Assembly (NCBI GenBank): GCA_034231615.1
Contig: CM067319.1
Location: forward strand, 8,108,391-8,172,390
Direction: 5' to 3'
Source: Meghimatium bilineatum
Taxonomy: Eukaryota > Mollusca > Gastropoda > Stylommatophora > Philomycidae
Length of the DNA stretch: 64,000 bases
Shown: piece after piece, positions 30,740-40,990 of the stretch
Layout: every line of letters begins with the position of its first letter
How positions within the stretch are numbered: the stretch's first letter is position 1
Notes under the pieces: generated by a model
The model's database searches: none
What the model was told of the DNA's origin: nothing
What the model saw: only the letters and a program-made list of their open reading frames with translations
Program-made: the position numbers and the translations under genes

Positions 30740-31238
30740 CTTCAGTGTCCTTCTCCTGTCGCTGACCCTCGATTACATCTTCTCTTCATTGTCCTTCTGT
30801 CTCTGACCCTTGATTACATCTTCTCTACATTGTCCTCCTGTCTCTGACCCTCGATTACATCTTCTCTTCATTGTCCTTCTGTCTCTGACCCTCGATTACA
30901 TCTTCTCTTCAGTGTCCTTCTCCTGTCTCTTATCCTCGATTACATCTTCTATTCATTGTCCTTCTCCTGTCTCTGATCCTCGATTACATCTTCTCTTCAT
31001 TGTCCTTCTGTCTCTGACTCTCGATTACATCTTCTCTTCATTGTCCTTCTGTCTCTGACCCTCGATTACATCTTCTCTTCATTGTCCTTCTGTCTCTGAC
31101 CCTCGATTACATCTTCTCTTCATTGTCCTTCTGTCTCTGACCCTCGATTACATCTTCTCTTCAGTGTCCTTCTCCTGTCTCTTATCCTCGATTAAATCAT
31201 CTCTTCATTGTCCTTCTCCTGTCTCTGATCCTCGACTG
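30740..31238. repeat. 41-bp minisatellite, about 12 copies
   Basis: Units: CTCTGACCCTCGATTACATC, TTCTCTTCATTGTCCTTCTG, T. Some units carry an extra TCC (TTCTCCTGTC). The array lies between a plus and a minus SINE A, exactly at their tail sides. Confidence 0.96.
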
Positions 31239-31254
31239 TTCATACATTTTCTTG

Positions 31255-32258
31255 TCTGAGTTGTTCTCACACTCCTACAAGTTAGCAGGGTGCAACTAGA
31301 GAACAAAATATGGCATCTCATGGTTTTCAGATTAGCTTCGATATCTACACATACCGGACCAACAATTTCGATTTCAGCATGCGTTCTGGTTAACTTTGAT
31401 TATCCATGGAGGAGACAGCCAAACCTGCCTTTACAATCTACTTAATCGCTTCTTACAATACTCATGGCATATCAAAGTGTGACCTTATAATATTGGTTAC
31501 AGGACATAGTGTGAACTTGTAATACTGGTGACATATCAAAGTGTCATCTTACAATACTCGTGGCATATAAAAGTGTCATCTTACAATACTGATGACATGA
31601 CATAGTGTCATCTTACAATACTGATGACATGACATAGTGTCATCTTACAATACTGGTAAAATGACACAGTGTCATCTTACAATACTGTTGACCTGACATA
31701 CTGTCATCTTACAATACTCGTGGCATATAAAAGTGTCATCTTACAATACTGATGACATGACATTGTGTAATCTTACAATACTGATGACATGACATAGTGT
31801 CATCTTACAATACTGGTGAAATGACACAGTGTCATCTTACAATACTGATGACATGACATAGTGTCGTCTTACAATACTGATGACATGACATAGTGTCATC
31901 TTACAATACTGATGACATGACATAGTGTCACCTTACAATACTGGTTAAATGACATAGTGTCATCTTACAATACTGATGAAATGACATAATGTCATCTTAC
32001 AATACTGGTGACATGACATAGTGCCACCTTACAATACTCGTGACTTGTCATATTGTCACCTTACAATACTCGTGACTTGTCATATTGTCACCTTACAATA
32101 CTCGTGACTTGTCATATTGTCACCTTACAATACTCGTGACTTGTCATATTGTCACCTTACAATACTCGTGACTGGTCATTTTGTCACATTACAATACTCG
32201 TGACTTGTCATATTGTCACCTTACAATACTCGTGACTTGTCATAGTGTCACAACAAGT
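31255..32258 (-). mobile_element. SINE type A expanded by a 32-bp array
   Basis: In reverse: TTGTTCTCACACTCCTACAA, GTTAGCAGGGTGCAAC, TTCGATATCTACACATACCG, GATTTCAGCATGCGTTC, then CTTAATCGCTTCTTACAATA. That last block is where other copies read CTTAGTCGCCTTTTACGACATGC-like sequence, and the tandem units continue from it. The SINE head after the array is not identifiable. Confidence 0.65.
31450..32255. repeat. 32-bp minisatellite, about 25 copies
   Basis: Units such as GTGTCATCTTACAATACTGA, TGACATGACATA in the left two thirds, and GTCACCTTACAATACTCGTG, ACTTGTCATATT in the right third: two subfamilies, each locally homogeneous. Confidence 0.95.
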
Positions 32259-32449
32259 CTTTCCTTGTCGAGCTCCGACAGCACCGAGGCGACAAATTGT
32301 TCCAACAATGACATAAAACATTTGACAATTAATTTGTTATAGTGGGGTCGTACTAGAGCCTCATTGATTAATACAAGTTTCTAGGTCACGTACACTGTCG
32401 GTCTGAACTGAGACCATCGCCAGTTAAGACCTATTTTCTGTTAGTAAAA
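32259..32449. other. Unassigned sequence
   Basis: Short unassigned sequence. Confidence 0.3.
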
Positions 32450-32630
32450 TGACATAAAAGGCCGAGTTGTGATTAATTTCGTGAATTTTGGTTGTAAGCC
32501 TAGACTTTCCTTGTCATGCAACTCCACGTGTTTAAATAGTGACCAACGAAAATAACGACAATAATCAAAAGCGTCACGAATAAAGTCTTGTTTACTTTCT
32601 ATTGGCATGTCTATGGTGGAGCTAGGATTC
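32450..32630 (+). mobile_element. Fold-back MITE (PAL family), copy 5
   Basis: Centre and right arm: TTTAAATAGTGACCAACGAA, AATAACGACAATAATCAAAA, GCGTCACGAATAAAGTCTTG, TTTACTTTCTATTGG. The left arm is weak (GTGATTAATTTCGTG). Confidence 0.7.
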
Positions 32631-32631
32631 C

Positions 32632-32789
32632 CTCTTCAGCGTTCATTCTCAAACTCCAGCTGGATCTCTCTTGTAGCAGGACAATGGTCATACTAGATTT
32701 TCAGCAGAATGTAGTCTAGAGAATGGAAGTGCGTTGTGTCGCTGTTTTATTTGCGACAATGACCAGAAACATTCGTCTTCGGCGGGGGT
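32632..32789 (-). mobile_element. GAA-tailed SINE type B
   Basis: In reverse: CTCTTCAGCGTTCATTCTCA, CTCCAGCTGGATCTCTCTTG, AGCAGGACAATGGTCATACT, AGATTTTCAGCAGAATGTAG, GTGCGTTGTGTCGCTGTTTT, CATTCGTCTTCGGCGGGG. Complete apart from a short tail. Confidence 0.9.
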
Positions 32790-32885
32790 CAGGATTTGAA
32801 CATTGTGATTTGAACACTGGGTATGCTATGCGAATGATTTATCTATTTCTTACATAGGAAACTAGTGTAAGAAATCAAATAAATA

Positions 32886-33171
32886 TGCCGCCTGTGTGCT
32901 GCCGATGTCCGAGAGATGAGCAAAGAATAGCAACACTGTTTACCTTCCATGCATGTCATAGGAGACGACTAAGGAGGTTATGGGATGGCTTTTGCTGTTC
33001 CATCCCATATATGGTCAAAATTATATAAAGCCATGCTGAAGTCGAGTGTGTCAGACCGAAGGAAGCAGATATCGCATTAGTGCTGTAAGCTATAGCACAA
33101 CGCATTCCGTTCTCCGGACTATATCCTGCTAACTTGCAGGAGTTTGAGAACGAACGCAGAAGAACAAGAAG
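32886..33171 (+). mobile_element. GAA-tailed SINE type A, full length, 9-bp TSD
   Basis: AAATAAATA at 32877-32885 and 33172-33180 flanks a 286-bp element running from GCCTGTGTGCTGCCGATG to GAACGCAGAAGAACAAGAAG. It includes GAGCAAAGAATAGCAACACT, CATGCATGTCATAGGAGACG, GCTGAAGTCGAGTGTGTCAG and CATTCCGTTCTCCGGACTAT. Confidence 0.93.
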
Positions 33172-33180
33172 AAATAAATA

Positions 33181-33389
33181 CACATACTGGTCAGAAAGAA
33201 TCACTTTTAAATTAATTGTGAAGACATGTTATTTAGTCGAGTTGCATAATAGCATGGTGCGTTTCTAGGACTGGTATCTCCGATTTCAGCACCAGTTATT
33301 TGCTTGAGCAAGACTGTGATCCTGTTCGATGTCAGGAATGGCCCGACATATTTTAGTTTCCAGCGTTGTTGCCTCATCACCTTCTGGTA
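33181..33389. other. Low-copy dispersed sequence
   Basis: Contains GTGATCCTGTTCGATGTCAG and ATGGCCCGACATATTTTAGT, similar to 21505-21550. No gene seen. Confidence 0.35.
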
Positions 33390-33650
33390 TATAGAAGACC
33401 TAGCTGCCGAATGTAAACAAGACTTCATTCGGGACGTCTTTTATTATTGCCTTGATTGTTTGTTGTCCGCCGAAGATGGATGTGTCGGGCCATTGGCGCA
33501 AATAAAACGGCGACACAACGCATTTCCATTCTCTGGACTACATCCTTCTGGAAATCTAATAGGACCATGGTCCTGCTACAAGATATTTCCAGTGGGAGTT
33601 TGAGAATGAACGCTGGAGAAGAAAAAGATGATTGTTTGGTGTTGTCTGTT
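33390..33650 (+). mobile_element. Fold-back MITE (PAL) left arm, split by a SINE
   Basis: CTAGCTGCCGAATGTAAACA, AGACTTCATTCGGGACGTCT and TTATTATTGCCTTGATTG are the PAL left arm. The arm is interrupted by the type B SINE at 33467. Confidence 0.65.
33467..33629 (+). mobile_element. GAA-tailed SINE type B, 163 bp, 13-bp TSD
   Basis: GATTGTTTGTTGT (33454-33466) and GATTGTTTGGTGT (33630-33642) match at 12 of 13. The body runs CCGCCGAAGATGGATGTGTC, GGGCCATTGGCGCAAATAAA to GAACGCTGGAGAAGAAAAA. Its length is identical to the copy at 41235. Confidence 0.95.
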
Positions 33651-33889
33651 TATTGGTGGGTTAGCCTCATATGGCTGAGGCACGCCCTTTCAACCTAGGT
33701 GAGATATCCTTTTTAGTTATATCAGGGCGTCTTGGGGGCTTTCCGTCTTGTGACGTGTTGCCTGGTTGGCGCTAGAACGTTTCGGTTCATCCAGGCTTTA
33801 CCTGACACTTCTAGCTGAAGTCCTTAAGAGGATTCTATTGTGGCTTGTTCTTGGTCTTGTGCGGGACTATGGCTAAACCTGATTTTTGG
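33651..33889. other. Unassigned sequence
   Basis: No gene; AGAACGTTTCGGTTCATCCA with GGCTTTACCTGAC is vaguely like a Penelope-like element terminus, but I cannot support a call. Confidence 0.3.
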
Positions 33890-34175
33890 TATCCCTTAGA
33901 AGGGATCCTTTTTTGGGTGTGGTTTGGAGTGTATCCCTTAGAAGGGATCCTCTTTGGGTGTGGTTTGGAGTGGTCGTCTGGGAGGTGCTGGGTTCTTTTT
34001 TTTGTGTGTGGTTTGGAGTGTATCCCTTAGAAGGGATCCTTTTTTGGATGTGGTTTGGAGTGGTCGTCTGGGAGGTGCTGGGATCCTTTTGTGGGTGTGG
34101 TTTGGAGTGGTCGTCTGGGACGTGCTGGGATCCTTTTTTGGGTATGGTTTGGAGTGGTCGTCTGGGAGGTGCTGT
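33890..34175. repeat. Compound GGATCC-containing minisatellite
   Basis: Two alternating segments, GTATCCCTTAGAAGGGATCC and GGTCGTCTGGGAGGTGCTGG, are each followed by TTTTTTGGGTGTGGTTTGGA. The first contains an inverted repeat (ATCCCTT/AAGGGAT). About six periods of 41-48 bp. Confidence 0.92.
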
Positions 34176-34604
34176 GTACCATCAAGTATTGAAAAGGGCT
34201 CCATGTTGTTGTGCTGCCTGGGTCGTCTGCTCGTTCTGATCGTGGAGTTAAGTTCCGTCTCCTAGAGTGTTGCTCCTCACTTATTGATGAGGATGATGAT
34301 GGTGATCTTGGCGTCTTCATTGTTAGGTCGCCGCCTCCTTGTCCAGAAATTGTCGTGATAACTTGATGCTTGCCTTGGTCGGCCTGTAGCTGGTGACTCA
34401 TGTAAAAATTTGTATTTCCTTCTCTCTTTGTATTTATATATATATACATTTTTTAATTGTCAAAGAAATTAATAGTTGTTATTTTAAATAGTTTTTAATT
34501 ATTTAATTAACTTTTAAATTTAAATTAAAAAACTATATTATTGTAACGCACAGAAATAGCCGACAATATCGGCTACTGGCCCGTGACCACCAACTGTACT
34601 ATAA
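34176..34604. other. Unassigned AT-rich sequence
   Basis: Contains a GATGAGGATGATGATGGTGA run and very AT-rich sequence near 34490-34550. No gene. Confidence 0.35.
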
Positions 34605-34800
34605 GACCGCACTGCAAAAAGTAAACAGGCCTTCATTCGGTACGTTTTTGATCATTGTCATGGATTCAATTAGTTACTCTTTATATACTTTGAATAGCCT
34701 TGGCTATTTTTGGTATACGATTACAAATATATAAATATTTACCTACGGAAAACACGAACATGGTCAAGAAAATGAATAAATGAAGGCCTAATTAATTCAG
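34605..34800 (+). mobile_element. Fold-back MITE (PAL family), copy 6
   Basis: Left arm AAAAAGTAAACAGGCCTTCA, TTCGGTACGTTTTTGATCAT; centre ACTCTTTATATACTTTGAAT; right arm AAAATGAATAAATGAAGGCC. The two arms are inverted copies. Confidence 0.7.
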
Positions 34801-34943
34801 CGAATATGTCTTCCAATGCAGATCGGTCGCGGCTGGACTAAGTCCCACCTTCACTTCAAAGAAATAGCCTCGATGTGGGCTATTTCATTAATGAAACTAC
34901 TAAGCCCGTATATCGGGCTGGGTGGGGGTGAGTGGTTAATGGT

Positions 34944-34990
34944 CTTCTTCTTTCGTTGGCTAATAATGTCTATATCTGTAGTGTGTGTTC
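34944..34990 (-). mobile_element. RNase H LINE 3'-terminal fragment
   Basis: TTCTTCTTTCGTTGGC, AATGTCTATATCTGTAGT matches the last 45 bp of the LINE at 11541. Very short, so low confidence. Confidence 0.45.
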
Positions 34991-35067
34991 TTGTATAAAT
35001 TTGACAGTGGTTTCCATTTCTGTTGAGACTGTTCAAATCCCCTTCCTTTAGGAAATATGAAACTTAT

Positions 35068-35325
35068 GTAGGATGTAGTCCACGGTTTAGTACGGACAAC
35101 AGAATGCGACAAATCATGGTTTACAGTTTAGCTGCGATATCTGTATCTTTTGACTATTCACATCCAACTTAAGTAAGACTTAGGTTCACTTCTACCTTCT
35201 GTAGGATGGGACAACCATTTCCACAGGAAAATTACCTTAGTGCTCTCTTAGTGCTCTATTAACGTCTGGCAGGTTCCAGTGTTACTAATCTTCGCCTCCC
35301 TTTCTGACACCTTTAACATAGTTCG
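35068..35325 (-). mobile_element. GAA-tailed SINE type A, diverged
   Basis: In reverse: TAGGATGTAGTCCACGG with a small insertion, GAATGCGACAAATCATGGTT, AGCTGCGATATCTGTATC, CACATCCAACTTAAG and GTAGGATGGGACAACC, plus an internal duplication TTAGTGCTCTCTTAGTGCTC. Confidence 0.65.
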
Positions 35326-35499
35326 AGGCTTCTACTTACAATAAATGGAATATACTTCCAATCAAAGAATTGAGATGCTAACAAGAAAATATAGTTCCAT
35401 GGAGAACAATGAGAGGAAGATCAAGAGAAACTATACGTCTGAAAAGAGCTCAAAAAGGGTAGAAGATTGACTTAACTGTACTCGGATTATCCCATATTT

Positions 35500-36085
35500 A
35501 CTTCGCCCCCCCCCCCCGAGCATAGTGGCATGCCGCTTGCCAAGAGTGCCACTCACATCATGTATTCTTACCAGTATAGGGTAACCATGCAGTGGATACC
35601 CTCTCACTGTGGAATACCAGGAAACGGAAACGCAGACCAACTGGCTAAGGATGGTGCTGCTGAAGACCAACCAGATATACCAATCACTTAACATCAGAAA
35701 AAACAGATGATAAAGTCAATAAGAAAGCCACAAACACCAACACAAGATGACTATCACATTATGAACAGATCAGAACAAGTTATAATTCTACGTCTCAGAA
35801 CAGGACACAACTGACTCCGCAGTCACATGTATACACAGTTCAAGATTGGCAACATGGCCATGTGTACATGTGGACAGGCAGCACATTGTGCCAAACATAT
35901 ACTTCAAGTGTGTTCTGAGCATGAAACGCTGAGGCAGACATATTGACTAGAGGAAACACCACTGGAATCACCGCTCTACGGGCCACTGCGTGATACAAAA
36001 GACATTGAGTTTTATTCAGGAGACAGAATTACAGATATAGACATGTCTCAAATGAACGAAAAAAGAAGAATTAAAATCATGCATT
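35500..36085 (+). mobile_element. RNase H-class LINE 3' end (pseudogene)
   Basis: Translation gives VTMQWIPSHCGIPGNGNADQ, LAKDGAAEDQP, the C-terminal part of an RNase H domain with the HCGIPGNGNADQLA signature. After frameshifts follow LRTGHN, YTQFKIGNMAMCTCGQAAHC, AKHILQVCSEHETLRQTYWL and FYSGDRITDIDMSQMNE. The Cys/His pattern CTCGQAAHCAKHILQVC is the zinc-knuckle-like C-terminus of I/jockey-type LINEs. It ends ATGAACGAAAAAAGAAGAAT. Several stops make it non-functional. Confidence 0.88.
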
Positions 36086-36129
36086 CTGTAACTTAAGCCA
36101 AAATTCCCAGGAGTCTTGAAACAAAATTA

Positions 36130-36220
36130 TTTATCGACAAGACGACGGGAGTCGAATTCGAATCTGCGACATCCTGAGCGCAAAACGAACGGTTAACCAC
36201 TACAAGAGGAAACTCCCCCC
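36130..36220 (-). repeat. tRNA-like sequence (pseudogene or SINE head)
   Basis: On the minus strand: GGGAGTTTCCTCTTGTAGTG, GTTAACCGTTCG, TTTTGCGCTCAGG, CGCAGATTCGAATTCG, ACTCCCG. A 7-bp acceptor-like stem (GGGAGTT/GACTCCC) and box-like motifs TAGTGGTTAAC and GATTCGAATTC are present. The T-stem and anticodon stem do not pair well, so this is not a functional tRNA. Confidence 0.5.
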
Positions 36221-36389
36221 TCCCTCCCCAATAATTAGCAGAGCGTGGTTTTGACTCATGGATCTCTGGGTTTTGGGTGCAACATGCTTCCAATTCCACA
36301 GCACATCTCTGCTTATTTTTTTTATTTAGTCATCAAGCAAAGATCATAGCCTATCCGTCTCAGAAACATGCAAGAATTATACACAGCTA

Positions 36390-36740
36390 TCGTCACGTCG
36401 CCCAACTAGAGAGCACTGGTTTCTATCATCACATCGTTCAAACTGGAGAGCACTGGTTTCTAGCATCATGTCGCTCAAACTGGAGAGCACTGGTTTCTAT
36501 CATCACGGCGTCCAACTAGAGAGCACTGGTTTCTAGCATCATGTCGTTCAAACTGGAGAGCACTGGTTTCTAGCATCATGTCGCTCAAACTGGAGAGCAC
36601 TGGTTTCTATCATCACGGCGTCCAACTTGAGAGCAATGGTTTCTATCATCATGTCGTTCAAACTGGAGAGCACTGGTTTCTATCATCACGTCGTCCAGCT
36701 TCAGAGCACTTGTTTCTAGCATCACGTTGATCATACTGGA
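36390..36740. repeat. 36/37-bp minisatellite, about 9 copies
   Basis: Units of GAGAGCACTGGTTTCTAKCA, TCAYGTCGTTCAAACTG with variants GTCCAACTAGA and GTCCAACTTGA. The two variant types alternate in blocks. Confidence 0.95.
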
Positions 36741-36787
36741 GAGTGCACTGGATTCTAGCCCTATGTACCTTGTTCAACGCTGAAGGA

Positions 36788-37075
<288 letters not shown>

Positions 37076-37829
37076 TAGACAGGGATCACCATTTTAAGTA
37101 GCTCTTGACTGATTAAATTCCATAGTCAGGAGCTTTGTATAAGGAAATTAAGATTACAAGGTCAAATTTAAAGAATGTTTTAAAAAATCAATATATAGAA
37201 ACGAACTGGCCTAGATTCTATCATTGGAATTAATCAATAACTTTTCAAGCCGATTCACTACAATCTTGTAAAGCATACTTTGTTCAATTCCCGTGAGTTT
37301 CATGTTATTGATCTTTTTATCAGCAAGATTGGACAAGTTCGATCACATATGCAAATTTATAATGTATAACTAGCATTGATTGGCTGGAACTGAGAACATT
37401 TTCTTGCGTGACGTTTTTATCCTCGATTTGATTGGTCAGTTCTTTAGTCAAGTCACAACTCGTCATATAGGACAGTATGACTTACATTCTGGAATTCTGA
37501 TCTAATAATAGATTGTTTTTACAACTCCAGTCAGAGAGGAATTCCCGTTAATGTTGTTGTGGAGATGTATTAATTCTGCGCACTTTTATAGAATTGTATC
37601 ATTGGAATACACACAAATACGCATTTAAATCACGTATGATGTATGATGAAACTGTCAAGGTTAGCAGTCGAACTCAGATAGTTCAAAAATCTTACTGGAA
37701 AGAGCCGGGAAACAACCAAATGCTAGAAACGCGAGGGCTGGTGTAACACAAAGCAAATGTAAAAGTTAATGGAAATAGGTACGTGTTACCAAGATTTGTA
37801 AACAAAACATACTATATATAAGCATCGAC
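37076..37829. other. Unassigned AT-rich sequence
   Basis: No gene or repeat recognised across about 750 bp. Confidence 0.4.
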
Positions 37830-38230
37830 ACGCAGTGTCAAACGACTTTTTGGTTAAAAGCCTTTATCAGGACGAAAGACAGCGAGAAACACAAGAAATA
37901 TGCTAAACGTAAGTGTGCACATATGGTGTGACAGTGATAGGAGAAAGAGAGTAAAGCTTGGTATGAAAAAAGGACAGATCGAAGCTGGAATGGTCCAGTA
38001 AAGTAACAAAAGACACAAAGGAAACGATAGATGCGATTGTACTCCATATTCAATTTGTAAGCATAGTAACATGCTTCGTACAACTAATACAATATGGCTA
38101 CGCATGCGGGTATCTAAGAGGGATGGCGTCTGTTTGTTGTAAAGCGGAGGGAAAAATAGTAACGATATGAAATGCTTTTTTAGTCGTAAGATGCGATCAA
38201 GGAATTGTGGGATTGGTGGATCCATATGTC
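37830..38230 (-). mobile_element. Possible Penelope-like element remnant
   Basis: On the minus strand, CGTCCTGATAAAGGCTTTTA followed by ACCAAAAAGTCGTTTGACA resembles the CCTGATGAAGGCTTTT...AAACGTCG-type motif found at termini of Penelope-like elements, by memory of that family. A 123-codon minus-strand frame ends there (FRPDKGF) but shows no RT motif. Weak call. Confidence 0.25.
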
Positions 38231-38247
38231 TTATCCCATAGGTCGCC

Positions 38248-38440
38248 CCTGTGTTGACATGCCCAAAACAGAGGGGAGGGGCAGGATAGCGACATTTTTT
38301 GCTGCCATCAATGTCGTAGAAGATGACTAAGGAGGATTTGAGAATCCGGGTGTTTGCCCCGTCTCATAAAAGGTCAAAGTAACCTAGAAACAATGCTGAA
38401 GTCGGATGTGTCAGATATGGCATCTAAGCTGGCACACAAA
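38248..38440 (+). mobile_element. GAA-tailed SINE type A, 3'-truncated
   Basis: CCCCTGTGTTGACATGCCCA, GAGGGGCAGGATAGCGACAT, ATGTCGTAGAAGATGACTAA, GGAGGATTTG, AAAGGTCAAAGTAACC and ATGCTGAAGTCGGATGTGTC follow the type A order. Confidence 0.75.
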
Positions 38441-38604
38441 CCGTATATACATAGGTTCAGTCAAATGTACGTCTGATAATGATGTACGCGTCTTTCAACC
38501 GCGAGCTTTAGTTCAATCTGGTTATATCATGGCTTTACAATAATCAAAAAATAGTGAAAGTATGGTACTCTTAACCCAACCGCTACGACCTCTGGGAATA
38601 ATAC

Positions 38605-38810
38605 ACTTGTGACACAAACATTTCTTCTGGACCGTATCCTGATAATCTACGGGAGTTTGAGAAAGAAGAAGAATCCCATAGCTCACAGTGACCAAAAAGC
38701 TATGCTAATGTCACGTATGTCAAGTCGAAAGAGAGATCTGTCGCAGACAAGCTATAACCCACGACATAACACTTTCCGGACTACATCGTGCAAACAAATA
38801 GAAATATGAG
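38605..38810 (+). mobile_element. Two SINE type A fragments in tandem
   Basis: The first ends GGACCGTATCCTGATAATCT, ACGGGAGTTTGAGAAAGAAG, AAGAA. A second begins at once with CAGTGACCAAAAAGCTATGC, GAGAGATCTGTCGCAGAC, CACGACATAACACTTTCCGG. Consistent with one copy integrated beside the tail of another. Confidence 0.6.
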
Positions 38811-39061
38811 AACAATCGCAGAGGAAATTCACAAAATCCAACGCAGAAAACTATTCATAAAATATTCAAAAATCCAACGCTGTACAATTATCATAAGATA
38901 TTCCACACGGCATGAAAAAGAAAAAGTATACTTCAAATTGTTATGTGGTCCAGTACTGTGGCTCAGACATAAAGAGAATATCTCTGACGGGCAATATTCC
39001 AATTTCCGCTGCATGAAGATGGGCAATCAAATCATTTAGAAAACATTGACGTCACGCCGAA

Positions 39062-39160
39062 CACATTTCTGTTGCAAGACAATCTTGCTGAACAAAATGT
39101 AACAGCCGTCACAGTGACAATCTTGCTGAACAAAATGTAACAGCCGTCACAGTGACAATC
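39062..39160. repeat. 38-bp tandem repeat, about 2.5 copies
   Basis: Units: GACAATCTTGCTGAACAAAA, TGTAACAGCCGTCACAGT. Confidence 0.9.
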
Positions 39161-39189
39161 TTGAAAAAAGCTTCCTGCTTTTGTGCGAT

Positions 39190-39555
39190 ATTCAGGTGGC
39201 CTTTCATATTTTGTGAATGTCATATTCAGGTGGCCTTTCATATTTTGTGAATGTCATATTCAGGTGATATTTCATATTTTGTGAATGTCATATTCAGGTG
39301 ATATTTCATATTTTGTGAATGTCATATTCAGGTGATATTTCATATTTTGTGAATGTCATATTCAGGTGATATTTCATATTTTGTGAATGTCATATTCAGG
39401 TTCTATTTCATATTTTGTGAATGTCATATTCAGGTGATATTTCATATTTTGTGAATGTCATATTCAGGTGATATTTCATATTTTGTGAATGTCATATTCA
39501 GGTGATATTTCATATTTTGTGAATGTCATATTCAGGTGGTATTTCATATTTTGTC
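39190..39555. repeat. 34-bp minisatellite, about 10.5 copies
   Basis: Units: CATATTCAGGTGATATTTCA, TATTTTGTGAATGT; the first two have GGCCTTTC for GATATTTC. Confidence 0.96.
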
Positions 39556-40011
39556 ATCATTACCCCCATTATGGTATTTTCTAGACTGTCATTTCGTTTT
39601 ATAGAACAACAATAATGTAATTTTCTAGAGAGAATCTTGTTGTTTAGCCTTTTTCTTTACTTAGTAGAAATTTTTTGGTCAATTGTATACTGATGATTCT
39701 TCTGCAACATTTCGTTTCAAACGCTAAAGTTATGTTTCTATCTTTATTGTTAAACATTTCCACCGCTGATAAATTAGGGCTTTCGCTATGTTCTATTCAT
39801 GGCCACCCCACCTAATAGTTGCGCGGCTTAGTACTTATCTTCATCCCCGGCGGCAGGTTCCTATTATAGAACCTACCTTTACCCAACATTCCCTCTTAGA
39901 AATGAATATTTGTTAGCAAACGTATATTTTAATGAGCTGATACATTCTGAACATCACATTTTTTCTGTAAAAAACCTTCCACCTATAAAATAAAAGGTTG
40001 GTCTTCTTTTG
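39556..40011. other. Unassigned AT-rich sequence
   Basis: Nothing recognised. Confidence 0.35.
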
Positions 40012-40225
40012 CATACTCTTCTTCTTCTTCTTTCCTTCCTCTTCTACCCTTTACGGGTGTCGAGTGGAGATACAATGTTCTTGTTCTCGCTTTTCTGGCA
40101 GCTTCAGATAATGTTATTTGGTGTTCGTGTAATGTCTATTTGATGTTGTCGATCCAGCGTACTCTAGGTCTACCCTTTGCTCTTCTTTCTGCATCTCCTC
40201 TCTTCGTATATGCATACTCTACTTA
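40012..40225 (-). mobile_element. LINE ORF2 C-terminus with GAA tail
   Basis: The minus strand reads KRGDAERRAKGRPRVRWIDN, IK then a stop, and continues LHEHQITLSEAARKARTRT before the tail GAAGAAGAAGAAG. It is the basic post-RT tail of a non-LTR element. This is a third LINE lineage in the window with a GAA-type tail. Confidence 0.7.
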
Positions 40226-40779
40226 CATAATTCTAATTGTTTTAATTAACGGAACTTTTACAAATATTTATATACGTAAGTGTTGTGCGCCTAGTCTAAA
40301 AATCTGTGCGCCAAGGGATAAAAATATATGCTGAACCCACGGAAACGCAGCTTAGCGGAAACAGTGCCCTTACATACCTTTTATTTGCTAAGATATGCAA
40401 CCGAATTTAATCTGGAATGTGAGCGTTGAAACCTCTTCTAGAATAATCTAAATCTCATCCTCCAAGTTAAGAAATAATATTATTGCCTTCTCAATCTCCA
40501 CTTCTCTCTCTCTCACCACCTTATTCTCACTTAAACCGTACAATCAACCAGACAAGCTAATTTTTAAAAATTGATTTATGATCAAAGCGCACTGATAATT
40601 CTTGGTTCAAATATTCATAACAAAAACTAAATAGAACGTGTCTGTGATAACGAATACAAAACAGAAACATAAAAAACAGTTAAATATCAGATAGATCACC
40701 TCCTACTTCAGGGTTGCCATATTGTCAGTTTCGTGACCAAATTTCACAACTTTGAAATGACCATTAGTCATAACATTTT
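40226..40779. other. Unassigned AT-rich sequence
   Basis: No gene or repeat recognised. Confidence 0.35.
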
Positions 40780-40990
40780 TTCCTCTTGATTCTCAAAACC
40801 CTGCAAATTAGCAGGATTTTATCCGGAGAACGAATGCGCCGTGTCATCGTTTACAATTTAACTTGTGATATCTGAGCATTTCAGAATAACACATACGACT
40901 TCAGGTTGAATTCACTTTGACCGTATGTGGGATGGGACAGCGAACCTTAGTCGTCAAATTAAATATAAACTTTGTTGCTATTTTTTACGC
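40780..40990 (-). mobile_element. GAA-tailed SINE type A, diverged
   Basis: In reverse: ATTCTCAAAACCCTGCAAAT, TAGCAGGATTTTATCCGGAG, AATGCGCCGTGTCATCG, TGTGATATCTGAGCATTTC, CATACGACTTCAGG, GTATGTGGGATGGGACAGC. The tail is lost. Confidence 0.75.

Noticed and set aside
36130..36220. A functional tRNA gene on the minus strand
   Set aside because: An acceptor-like stem and box-like motifs are present, but the T and anticodon stems do not pair.
37830..38230. A genuine 123-codon minus-strand gene
   Set aside because: Hydrophobic, low-complexity composition with no motif; better explained, weakly, as transposon remnant.
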